Shown here: in pieces, positions 19,021-27,904 of the stretch
Position numbering within the stretch: position 1 is the first letter of the stretch
Layout: each line of letters opens with the position of its first letter
DNA from: an uncultured marine group I thaumarchaeote
Lineage (GTDB): Archaea; Thermoproteota; Nitrososphaeria; Nitrososphaerales; Nitrosopumilaceae
Length of the DNA stretch: 52,795 nt
Reading direction: 5' to 3'
Assembly (NCBI GenBank): GCA_902608175.1
Contig: CACLNC010000003.1
Coordinates: forward strand, 1 to 52,795
The notes under the pieces: generated by a model
What the model was told of the DNA's origin: nothing
What the model saw: only the letters and a program-made list of their open reading frames with translations
Databases searched by the model: none
Position numbers and translations under genes: made by a program

Positions 19021-19710
19021 ATGGTGGATAAGATTACAGTTGTAAGGTATAGTTTTGCTGGGGAAAAATTCGAATTATTGGTTAAACCGGATCCTGCTTT
19101 AGATTTCAAACTTGGGAAAATTTCTGAGATCTCCAAAGTTCTGGTTTCTGATGAAATCTATTCAGATTCTAATAAAGGAACAAGAGCATCAAATGAAAAA
19201 CTTCTAAAAGCATTCAAGACAGATGATACTTTGAAAATATTAGAACAAATTCTTCAAAAAGGAGAATTAAACATGACAACAGAACAAAGAAGGAAAATGG
19301 TAGATGACAAAAGAAAACAAATTATTAATTTTATTTCTAAAACATATGTTGATCCCAAGTCACATTTGCCACATCCACCACTCAGAATAGAACAGGCAAT
19401 GACTGATGCAAGAATCTCAATAGATCCTTTCAAAAATACAGATGAACAAATTAAGGATATAGTTCAAAGTTTACGTACTATCATTGCTTTAAAATCTGAA
19501 AACTTGACTCTGGAAATTTCAGTTCCAGCTCAATTTGTAGCACAATCTTATACTGTTTTGAAATCCACTGGGACATTAAAAAAGGAGGATTGGCAACCAA
19601 ATGGTTCATTAAAAGCAATACTTGAAATACCCGCAGCGGCTCGTCCAAATGTGATTGATAGATTAGGTGCTATAACTAAGGGAACTGCCACTGTTGAGGT
19701 AATGAAATAA
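19021..19710 (+). CDS. Ribosome maturation protein SBDS/Sdo1
   Basis: YSFAGEKFELLVKPDPALDFKLGK, MTTEQRRKMVDDKRKQIINFISKTYVDPKSHLPHPPLRIEQAM. Confidence 0.95.
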   Translation: MVDKITVVRYSFAGEKFELLVKPDPALDFKLGKISEISKVLVSDEIYSDSNKGTRASNEKLLKAFKTDDTLKILEQILQKGELNMTTEQRRKMVDDKRKQIINFISKTYVDPKSHLPHPPLRIEQAMTDARISIDPFKNTDEQIKDIVQSLRTIIALKSENLTLEISVPAQFVAQSYTVLKSTGTLKKEDWQPNGSLKAILEIPAAARPNVIDRLGAITKGTATVEVMK

Positions 19711-20384
19711 TGTCTAAAGATAAACGATATGTTATTCCAGGTGATATAATTACTACTGGACCATATAGACCAGAACAAAATGTAATTCTTGATGGAAATA
19801 AGATGATTGCTACTTGTATAGGTCTTTCAGATATAACTGACGGTGCAGTGAGAGTCATTCCATTGACTGGAAGGTATATTCCAAAGGGTGATGATTTGGT
19901 TGTTGGTAAAGTCATTTCTCATTCTGCAATGTCTTGGGAAGTTGACATTAACTCTTGTTATTTAGGAATTTTACCTGCTTCAGATGTATTCGGCAGAGAT
20001 TTTTCTTCACACGCAAATGATTTAACTGAAAAATTGAGTAATGGTGATTTGATAGCTGCAAGAATAGTAAATTTTGATAGAACAAGAGATCCTTTGATAA
20101 CAATTTCTGGTAGGGAACTTGGAAAAATTGATTCAGGTGAACTCATCAAAATATCTACTACCAAAGTACCAAGGTTAATTGGAAAACGTGGTTCTATGAT
20201 ACAAATGATTGAAGAGGCAACAAATGCAAATATTACAATTGGTCAAAATGGCATTATTATTGCATCATGCGAGAATCCTGATGGATTATCAAAGGCAATA
20301 CGTGCAATTAATATGATTGAGGAAGATTCCCATCGTATAAATTTGACCGATATGGTGAAAAAAATGTTGGAGTCGAGTGATTAA
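19710..20384 (+). CDS. rrp4: Exosome RNA-binding subunit Rrp4
   Basis: S1/KH protein, VPRLIGKRGSMIQMIEEATNANITIGQNG; adjacent to Rrp41. Confidence 0.94.
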   Translation: MSKDKRYVIPGDIITTGPYRPEQNVILDGNKMIATCIGLSDITDGAVRVIPLTGRYIPKGDDLVVGKVISHSAMSWEVDINSCYLGILPASDVFGRDFSSHANDLTEKLSNGDLIAARIVNFDRTRDPLITISGRELGKIDSGELIKISTTKVPRLIGKRGSMIQMIEEATNANITIGQNGIIIASCENPDGLSKAIRAINMIEEDSHRINLTDMVKKMLESSD

Positions 20385-21120
20385 ATTGGGTGGAAGAGAT
20401 CCTAACGTGGTTTTACTAGATGAGAACGGTAAGCGTTCTGATGGTCGAACAGTTAACGAGACAAGAAAAGTCACGATTAAAGCAGGAGTTTTAAAAAATG
20501 CTAATGGATCTGCATATATCGAATTTGGAGAAAATAAGATCCTTGCTGGTATATATGGTCCAAGGGATGTACATCCAAAACACTTGTCAAATCCTGATAC
20601 TGGAATTCTGAGATGTAGATATCACATGTCACCATTTTCTGTTGGTGAAAGAAAAAATCCTGCTCCATCTAGAAGAGAGGTAGAAATCAGTAAGGTTATC
20701 AAAGAAGCTCTAGAGCCTGCTGTGATTTTAGATCAGTTTCCTAGAACAGTTGTCGATATTTTTCTTGAGATCTTACAAGCTGATGGTGGAACAAGGTGTG
20801 CTGCACTTGCTGCAGCATCTGTCGCATTAGCTGATGCTGGTATTCCAATGCGTGATATGGTTTCTGCATGTGCAGCTGGCAAAGTTGCAGATACAGTAAT
20901 TTTAGATGTAAATAATGAAGAAGATCAGGCTGGTCAAGCTGATATGCCTATGGGATATATGCCAAATCTTAAAAAAATTACACTACTTCAACTTGATGGA
21001 GTTTTAACTCCTGAAGAATACAAAAAATGTGTTGAAGTAGGAATAGATGGTTGTAATCAAGTATATGAAATTCAGAAAAAAGCATTAGAAGAAAAATACT
21101 TTTCAAAAGGGGATCAATAA
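20377..21120 (+). CDS. rrp41: Exosome RNase PH-like catalytic subunit Rrp41 (GTG 20377 or TTG 20386 start)
   Basis: RSDGRTVNETRKVTIKAGVLKNANGSAYIEFGENKILAGIYGPR. Confidence 0.95.
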   Translation: MIKLGGRDPNVVLLDENGKRSDGRTVNETRKVTIKAGVLKNANGSAYIEFGENKILAGIYGPRDVHPKHLSNPDTGILRCRYHMSPFSVGERKNPAPSRREVEISKVIKEALEPAVILDQFPRTVVDIFLEILQADGGTRCAALAAASVALADAGIPMRDMVSACAAGKVADTVILDVNNEEDQAGQADMPMGYMPNLKKITLLQLDGVLTPEEYKKCVEVGIDGCNQVYEIQKKALEEKYFSKGDQ

Positions 21121-21122
21121 AG

Positions 21123-21938
21123 TTGGGCCATAACTCGGTAATTGATCAATTGAAAAAAAATCAAATTGTTGATCTTTTAAATGAAGGAAATCGACTTGAT
21201 GGTAGAAAATTTGATGAACATCGTTCTCTAACAATAGATACAAACGTTATTCCCAAGGCAGAAGGCTCTGCTCGTGCACGTTTAGGTGATACTGAGGTTG
21301 TTGCTGGTGTGAAGGTACAGGTAGAGAAACCATTCCCTGATACTGGTGATAAAGGCATGTTGATTTGTACTGCAGAAATTCTTCCAATTGCACATCCTTC
21401 TGTAGAAACTGGTCCACCTGGACCTCCTGTTGTTGAACTTGCAAGAGTTGTTGATAGAGGAATAAGAGAAAGTGGTATGATAGATATGAAGAAGCTGGTT
21501 CTTGTAGAAAATAAAGCAGTTATTGGAATTTTTTCTGATAATTCTGTGACAGATCATGATGGAAACCTGTTTGATGCTTGCTCATATGCTTCAACTGCGG
21601 CAATTTTATCTTCAAAAATCCCAAAATATGAAATTAAAGATGAAGTACCTGTTTTAGTAGAAGGAGAATTTACTGAGACTCCAATAACAACAATACCAGT
21701 ATCAGTTACAATGGCAAGAATTGGTGAACATATTGTTGTTGATCCAAATTCTGATGAGTGGATGATTATGGATGCACGAATAACAATTACGACAAATTCT
21801 GATGGAAATATAGTTGCACTACAAAAGGGAGGTAGTGATGGTTTTACATATGAACAGCTAGTAAAATGCTCTGAAATATCAATTTCTGTAGGATCAAAAA
21901 TACGAGAAATTATAAAACAATCAACTCAAGGAAATTAA
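21123..21938 (+). CDS. rrp42: Exosome RNase PH-like subunit Rrp42
   Basis: RLDGRKFDEHRSLTIDTNVIPKAEGSARARLGDTEVVAGVKV. Confidence 0.95.
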   Translation: MGHNSVIDQLKKNQIVDLLNEGNRLDGRKFDEHRSLTIDTNVIPKAEGSARARLGDTEVVAGVKVQVEKPFPDTGDKGMLICTAEILPIAHPSVETGPPGPPVVELARVVDRGIRESGMIDMKKLVLVENKAVIGIFSDNSVTDHDGNLFDACSYASTAAILSSKIPKYEIKDEVPVLVEGEFTETPITTIPVSVTMARIGEHIVVDPNSDEWMIMDARITITTNSDGNIVALQKGGSDGFTYEQLVKCSEISISVGSKIREIIKQSTQGN

Positions 21939-21939
21939 A

Positions 21940-22149
21940 ATGGCAAAAAGACAGAAACCTCTAAAGGGATTAGGCGCAAGATACGGTATAAAACCTAGAA
22001 AACAGTTTTCTCAAGTACATAGATTGCTTAAAGCAAAACGAAAATGCCCTGATTGCGGTGGTAGTTTTATTAGGGAATCAGTTGGTATATGGTCTTGCAA
22101 AAAATGTGGTGTAAAAATAGCTGGAACAGCTTATGATGTCACTATTTAA
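21940..22149 (+). CDS. rpl37ae: Ribosomal protein eL43 (L37Ae)
   Basis: KGLGARYGIKPRKQ..., zinc ribbon CPDCGGSFIRESVGIWSCKKCG. Confidence 0.94.
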   Translation: MAKRQKPLKGLGARYGIKPRKQFSQVHRLLKAKRKCPDCGGSFIRESVGIWSCKKCGVKIAGTAYDVTI

Positions 22150-22378
22150 TGCAATCATAGAATACGACGCGGGAGATAAAACAAAAGCAATTTTTGACTC
22201 AGTATCAATTGATGAAAAATATTATCCAGAAAACCCAGTTAAAACTCGTATTAATTTTAAAGATAAGATTGTGGTTGAGATCGAATCTAAACAAATATCT
22301 CATATTAGAGCAAACCTTAACGCAACTTTACGATTAATTCAGGCTAGTCATGATTCAATCAACTCTGTAAAGATATAA
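22133..22378 (+). CDS. pcc1: KEOPS complex subunit Pcc1
   Basis: 81 aa; IRANLNATLRLIQASHDS; exosome-operon context. Confidence 0.85.
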   Translation: MMSLFNAIIEYDAGDKTKAIFDSVSIDEKYYPENPVKTRINFKDKIVVEIESKQISHIRANLNATLRLIQASHDSINSVKI

Positions 22379-22402
22379 TTAAACACAAAATTTGATTATA
22401 TT

Positions 22403-22795
22403 ATGTCAACAGGACAAATGCCACCTTGGCTTCAAGAACAAATAGGAAAGCTCCAACAATCACAACAGAACCTTCAGTCAACACTCTCTCAAAAACAACA
22501 AGTTGAACTTGAACAAGTAGAATATGAGAAGGCATTAGAAGAACTGAAAAAAGCCTCTGACGATGAACAGGTTTTCAAACACGCTGGTTCAATTTTGATT
22601 AAATCAACAAAAAATGATTTAATTGCTGAGATTGAGGAAAAAAAAGAGCTTGCAAAAACAAAAACAACTGTATTGACAAAACAAGAAGAACGCATCAAGG
22701 CGAGCTTACAGGAGCAGGAAACCAAAATTCAGGAAATGATTAAAAGTTCAGGCAAAACTGACCCTTCACAACCAAAAACAGATCAATCCAAATAA
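22403..22795 (+). CDS. pfdB: Prefoldin beta subunit
   Basis: LQQSQQNLQSTLSQKQQVELEQVEYEKALEEL..., coiled coils flanking a central hairpin. Confidence 0.92.
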   Translation: MSTGQMPPWLQEQIGKLQQSQQNLQSTLSQKQQVELEQVEYEKALEELKKASDDEQVFKHAGSILIKSTKNDLIAEIEEKKELAKTKTTVLTKQEERIKASLQEQETKIQEMIKSSGKTDPSQPKTDQSK

Positions 22796-22824
22796 AATAT
22801 TAATAAAAACTAATCATATTTGTT

Positions 22825-23511
22825 ATGAAATTGCCCAATTCACGAATCGTAATTGATGATAGAGAAAGGAAAAGCGGAATTCCTGAATTAATTAAAAAAA
22901 TAGGAATTAATGTAGAAATTAAGACTCTTCAAGTTGGTGATTATATTGTTTCACCTGAAACGGTGGTGGAAAGAAAAAGCATTCAAGATTTTATGTCATC
23001 AATTTTTGATGGTAGATTATTTGATCAATGTAATAGATTAAAAGAAAACTTTCAATTTCCTATTATCATCTTGGAAGGTAATGTTGATGAAATTGAAGAT
23101 ATTACGGAGAATCCACTTGTATTTTATGGTGCAATGTCAACTATAGTAATTGATTTTAAAATACCAATTATACCAACTCCAAATGCTTCAGATACTGCAA
23201 AATTATTAGTAGCAATGTGTTCAAGAAAAAAGTCTACCAACGGTCATTATCTGAAAAAAATAAAAAAATCAACTAATATAGAAAAACAACAACTTTCTGT
23301 TTTGTCTAGTTTGCCGGGGGTTGGTGAAAAAACAGCAGTTCGTATGCTTGAGAAATTTGGTACACCATTACAAGTATTTAGTGCATCTGTAGCTGATCTT
23401 TCAAAAGTTAGTGGTCTTGGTAGTGAACGCGCTAAAAAAATAAAGAAAATGCTTAATGGAAAAAGTAAACACCTAAAAAAATCAAATCAAAAAACCCTTC
23501 ACGATTCTTGA
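22825..23511 (+). CDS. XPF/ERCC4-family nuclease lacking helicase domain, HhH C-terminus
   Basis: VVERKSIQDFMSSIFDGRLFDQ (ERKxxxD) and LSSLPGVGEKTAVRMLEKFG...VSGLGSERAKKI HhH motifs. Confidence 0.92.
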   Translation: MKLPNSRIVIDDRERKSGIPELIKKIGINVEIKTLQVGDYIVSPETVVERKSIQDFMSSIFDGRLFDQCNRLKENFQFPIIILEGNVDEIEDITENPLVFYGAMSTIVIDFKIPIIPTPNASDTAKLLVAMCSRKKSTNGHYLKKIKKSTNIEKQQLSVLSSLPGVGEKTAVRMLEKFGTPLQVFSASVADLSKVSGLGSERAKKIKKMLNGKSKHLKKSNQKTLHDS

Positions 23512-23515
23512 TTTT

Positions 23516-23989
23516 TTAAATTAACTTTCTCTTCAGGTTGCTTCCACAATTTGGGCATTGATTAGTTTTTAAAAAATTAGTTTTGCATGCAGGACAGTAA
23601 TATTTCCAAACACCTACTTTCTTTATCCCATCAGTCATTATAGGCTTAATCTTAATTCCTAGTTTTTTTCCAACATTTGATACAGCGAAATCATCAGTTA
23701 TGAGTTCTACGTCAAGCTGTAGTGATAATGATATTGCTGAAAGATCTCCCTTAGTTAAATTTTGAAAATCTCCTGATTCCTTTGCGGTTTTATTTACTTG
23801 ATTTAAAAAAATAGCCTCAGGATCTTGAATGATTAATCTTTTTGTTTCAATTAAAATCTGTATTGCATCTTGCTCTTTTTTAATATGACATATTTCATCA
23901 TAGATTAGTGAAGTAGTGAAATTTGATTCATTAGATGCAAATGGAATTCCTGCATAGAATGCACTTGCATCTAATACTCTAGAACCCAA
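23516..23989 (-). CDS. nob1: rRNA maturation endonuclease Nob1 (PIN + zinc ribbon)
   Basis: VLDASAFYAGIP PIN start, LITDDFAVSNVGKKLG, CPACKTNF...CPNCGSNL. Confidence 0.92.
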   Translation of the reverse strand: MGSRVLDASAFYAGIPFASNESNFTTSLIYDEICHIKKEQDAIQILIETKRLIIQDPEAIFLNQVNKTAKESGDFQNLTKGDLSAISLSLQLDVELITDDFAVSNVGKKLGIKIKPIMTDGIKKVGVWKYYCPACKTNFLKTNQCPNCGSNLKRKLI

Positions 23990-24794
23990 GTTTAGTCATC
24001 TGTCTTAGACCTTTCTTTTTTAGTCTAACAAACACAGCCTGTTTTTTGTATTTTTTTATTATTATGGGTTCATCAAAGCTAGATGATTTGATTACTTGTG
24101 CATCCATAACTATGTTACAATCATGTGAACAAATTACTTCGATTCGCTCATCAGGTACAACTATTGATGGCAGTCTATGGACAGGTCCAACTGGTGTAAT
24201 AATTAAGACATCTAAACTTTCATGTAATACAGGACCACCAATTGATAAAGAATGACCAGTTGATCCACTTGGTGTTGATATTATAACTCCGTCCATTTTT
24301 TGTTTAACTGTATCATTTTGAAATTTTATTTCAAATTCTGCAGTCTTAGTAAGGTTCTTTCTGTTAATGTAAATCTCGTTCAGTGCAGGATCAAACTGTT
24401 TTCCATCACATGATGCCATAACTCTTGTTCTTTTATCAAGCCAAATTTCATTTTTCTTTATAGATTGTAATGCTTTGTCAATTTCATTTAAAGTAATTTC
24501 AGATAGTATGCCTCTATTTCCACCAACATTTATTGTCAGAATTGGTGTCTCATTCTGAAGATTTCTAAATGTTCTAAGTGTAGTTCCATCACCACCTAAT
24601 GTTATTACAAGATCAAGTTTAATTTTTTTAAGATTCTCTAACGATTCTACCATTTTTGCTCCATCTACAGTAATTGGAGAAACAGTGTAAACTGTTGATT
24701 TTATTTTTTGAATTTTTTTTACAATTTTTCTTGCGGCATTCTCAGATATCTTTGATCCGAATTTACTAACAATTGCAACATTCTTTAATTTCAA
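23979..24794 (-). CDS. nadK: NAD kinase
   Basis: LVITLGGDGTTLRTFR, GVIISTPSGSTGHSLSIGGPVL. Confidence 0.94.
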   Translation of the reverse strand: MKLKNVAIVSKFGSKISENAARKIVKKIQKIKSTVYTVSPITVDGAKMVESLENLKKIKLDLVITLGGDGTTLRTFRNLQNETPILTINVGGNRGILSEITLNEIDKALQSIKKNEIWLDKRTRVMASCDGKQFDPALNEIYINRKNLTKTAEFEIKFQNDTVKQKMDGVIISTPSGSTGHSLSIGGPVLHESLDVLIITPVGPVHRLPSIVVPDERIEVICSHDCNIVMDAQVIKSSSFDEPIIIKKYKKQAVFVRLKKKGLRQMTKLGF

Positions 24795-24847
24795 GCATTT
24801 CTAATCTTAGCTTATTTAATAAAAATCATGGCAAACCATGCCTAAGG

Positions 24848-24856
24848 TTTTTAAAG
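24848..24856 (+). promoter_or_regulatory. Candidate TATA element for ferredoxin-fusion gene
   Basis: tttttaaag about 23-31 nt before ATG 24879; consistent with leaderless archaeal promoters. Confidence 0.5.
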
Positions 24857-24878
24857 AATATCAGAGTAATATAGTCAG

Positions 24879-25826
24879 ATGTCTCTTCTCCTAAAAGATC
24901 GAATCTATACAATGGAATCACCAACTGCAAAAAGAGGAACTTATCCATTACACGGATACAAACTTGGCTTGTTTAGGCTTCCTATAACCTTGGAAGATCC
25001 TGCTGACATGAAATCTATCCATGACGGACTTAAGAAAACTTTTGAAATGGAGATGTTTGCGGATAGAATTTATGCAACATACAAGTGGACGGAAGAAAGC
25101 ACATCTGATCCTTATGCAAAAGGATATGAAAAAATTGATCTAAAGGTTACCGTTGAAATTGTTGCTGGTGAAGTTGTAGATATAATTTATCAAATATATC
25201 CAATAGACAAGTTTGGTGATCCTCATTGGTTGAAAGGTTATCACATGAAGGCTGATCATTTTGCAAAAATGATTACTGATACAATTTTGCGTAATACAAT
25301 TCTTGAAGAAAAATTCCGCGAGTCATTAATGAAACTGGAAGGAATTTCTGAAAAAGATTCAATAAAAAGATTAGAAGAACTTACACCTCTTGCAATGATT
25401 GTTCCAGATGCAAAACCAAAACCAGTACTTGAAGTTGAGGAAGATGAAGGCGAAGACGACGATTCAGCTGTTGAGATTCCAGATGGAGCAAAGGAAGGAC
25501 CAATTGATGTTGAATTCAAATCAAAGTTAAAAGCATCTTCATCGTTTTCAGCACCAGGTGGTCATAAGATTAAGACATGGGGTAAAAGAAATAATGGAAT
25601 ACTTGGTGTTTGGGGAGAGTTTGTTTCAGTTGACTTTGATATTTGTATCGCTGATGGTGGTTGTATTGATGCATGTCCAGTTGGTGTTTATGAATGGGGA
25701 GAATTTCCAGATCATCCATCATCAGAAAAGAAGCCTCTAATGTCAAAGGAACCTGATTGTATATTCTGTCTAGCATGTGAGGGTGTATGTCCTCCTGAGG
25801 CTATCAAAATCTTTGAACAGAGCTAG
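24879..25826 (+). CDS. Unknown N-terminal domain + acidic linker + Sulfolobus-type dicluster (7Fe-like) ferredoxin domain
   Basis: DICIADGGCIDACPVGVYEWGEFPDHPSSEKKPLMSKEPDCIFCLACEGVCPPEAIKI preceded by about 220 aa of unrelated sequence including EVEEDEGEDDDSAVEIPD. Confidence 0.85.
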   Translation: MSLLLKDRIYTMESPTAKRGTYPLHGYKLGLFRLPITLEDPADMKSIHDGLKKTFEMEMFADRIYATYKWTEESTSDPYAKGYEKIDLKVTVEIVAGEVVDIIYQIYPIDKFGDPHWLKGYHMKADHFAKMITDTILRNTILEEKFRESLMKLEGISEKDSIKRLEELTPLAMIVPDAKPKPVLEVEEDEGEDDDSAVEIPDGAKEGPIDVEFKSKLKASSSFSAPGGHKIKTWGKRNNGILGVWGEFVSVDFDICIADGGCIDACPVGVYEWGEFPDHPSSEKKPLMSKEPDCIFCLACEGVCPPEAIKIFEQS

Positions 25827-25882
25827 ATTTACGCAAAATTACTTTCAAATATAAATACAGATTAGCCTTTGTCTAACTAAGA

Positions 25883-27904
25883 ATGGCTGATAATCCTCTC
25901 ACACAATTTTCATTCCAACTTTTCATATTTGCTGCAATTGTAATAATTGGGTATACTTGCAATTTCTATTATCTAGCGTTTTTATCTAATCATAGAAAGG
26001 TAAATAACAAAATTGTTGATATGGGTGAGCCTACGATTACAATTCAACTACCGATTTATAACGAAAAATATGTTGCAGAAAGACTTGTTGATGCAGTTTG
26101 TGAACTTGATTATCCAAAAGAAAAGATGAAGATTATGGTTTTAGATGATTCCGATGATTCTACTACAACATTATTGCACCAACAAATTGAAAAATACCAA
26201 AAAATTGGTTTCCAGATTGAACATGTTAGACGTGGAACTAGAAATGGCTACAAGGCGGGTGCACTAAAATATGCAATGAAAACAACTGACAGTCAATTTG
26301 TTGCAATATTTGATGCCGACTTTATACCACCAAAATGGTTTTTGAGAAAAGCAATACCATATTTTTCAGATTCAAAAACAGGTCTCATTCAATGTAGATG
26401 GGGACATCTTAATGAAAATTATTCTGCACTAACTCAAGCTCAAGCACTAAATCTAGATTTCCATTTTCTAGTTGAGCAGAAAGCAAAAAGTAATTCAAGC
26501 CTTTTCATGAATTTTAACGGTACTGCTGGAATTTGGAGGAAAGAATGTATTGATGATGCCGGTGGTTGGCATACTTCAACTCTAGTAGAAGATCTTGATC
26601 TAAGTTATAGGGCACAGATGAAGGGTTGGAGCTGTTTGTTTCTACCAGATATAGTAGTTGATGCAGAACTTCCAGTACAAATGAATGGTGCCAAAAGACA
26701 ACAGTTTAGGTGGGCAAAGGGATCAATTCAATGTGCAGTTAAACTTCTAGGAGATATCCTAGTTAAACGAAAGATTGCATTTGATACCAAATTACAGGCA
26801 TTCATCCAATTAACAAGACATGTTGTGTTTCCATTAATGCTTCTTCAGTTCTTGTTACTTCCAATTTTACTTGCATCTGAAGTAAACTTGTACATAGTTA
26901 GCCTTCTTCCAGCGCTTACTTTAGCTACATACCTTGCAATGGGGCCAGGAGCATATGTGCTTGTTATTCATAGTATGTACAAGGGTACCACATGGAAAGA
27001 TAAGGTAAAAGCCTTGCCATACTTGCTAATTTATTCAATTGGAATGTCTGTTAATAATTCAGTTGCTGTATTTGATGGTGTTATTGGAAAAAAGAATGAG
27101 TTTCTTAGAACACCAAAATATGGAATAATTAAGAATGATGATGATTGGAGGGATAAGGCATACAATCTTCCCTTCACAAAAACAACACTTTTGGAAATGT
27201 TCTTTGCTGTATATGGAATTTTAGGTATATTCATTGCAATATTTTCTAACAATCCAATCTTTGCACCTATAATTGGACTCCAAACTGTTGGCTTCTTCTA
27301 CATTTCTCTCATGAGCTTCTCACATACAAGATATAAAAGACAAGGAAAAGGAGAAAATCGTATCAAAACACGAGAAGAGAAAATGGCTGACATAACTTAC
27401 AAAATTGCAACTGCAGGAATTATTGCCGTAATTATATTTGGTGCGTATATGGCTCTAACAGGTTATGAATCAGATGTTTATCCATTAGATTTGGCAATAG
27501 GTAATCTTGATAGAATAATGACATCATCAGCACCAAATTCAATTATTACTGATATTAATTCAATCAAAGAAAATCTTCCTGCTACTGGAAATCCAGTTTG
27601 GATATTTCCAACTGACACAACAAACTTTGCAAGGATACAAACTGACCTCGATGTTATGATTCTTAGCGCTGAAAAAATTCAAACTGTACCAAAAGACAGT
27701 GCAGCATTTCATACTGGAATGATGGATATTCACGATCGTTCAATGATCATTCAAGAGAACTTGCAAGATGCAGTTCCATACATGTATGTTAGTGTTTCAA
27801 ATATCATATTCAGTGTTGCATGGATAGCTGTAATTATTGTAATATTTGCGGTGTTGAAGAAGAAGAAAGAAGGTATGAAAAAATACGATGAACTTGACGT
27901 CTAA
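25883..27904 (+). CDS. Membrane GT2-family glycosyltransferase (cellulose synthase-like)
   Basis: MVLDDSDDS, IFDADF, LVEDLDLSYR, QQFRWAKG (D,D,D,QxxRW) plus multiple TM segments. Confidence 0.93.
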   Translation: MADNPLTQFSFQLFIFAAIVIIGYTCNFYYLAFLSNHRKVNNKIVDMGEPTITIQLPIYNEKYVAERLVDAVCELDYPKEKMKIMVLDDSDDSTTTLLHQQIEKYQKIGFQIEHVRRGTRNGYKAGALKYAMKTTDSQFVAIFDADFIPPKWFLRKAIPYFSDSKTGLIQCRWGHLNENYSALTQAQALNLDFHFLVEQKAKSNSSLFMNFNGTAGIWRKECIDDAGGWHTSTLVEDLDLSYRAQMKGWSCLFLPDIVVDAELPVQMNGAKRQQFRWAKGSIQCAVKLLGDILVKRKIAFDTKLQAFIQLTRHVVFPLMLLQFLLLPILLASEVNLYIVSLLPALTLATYLAMGPGAYVLVIHSMYKGTTWKDKVKALPYLLIYSIGMSVNNSVAVFDGVIGKKNEFLRTPKYGIIKNDDDWRDKAYNLPFTKTTLLEMFFAVYGILGIFIAIFSNNPIFAPIIGLQTVGFFYISLMSFSHTRYKRQGKGENRIKTREEKMADITYKIATAGIIAVIIFGAYMALTGYESDVYPLDLAIGNLDRIMTSSAPNSIITDINSIKENLPATGNPVWIFPTDTTNFARIQTDLDVMILSAEKIQTVPKDSAAFHTGMMDIHDRSMIIQENLQDAVPYMYVSVSNIIFSVAWIAVIIVIFAVLKKKKEGMKKYDELDV

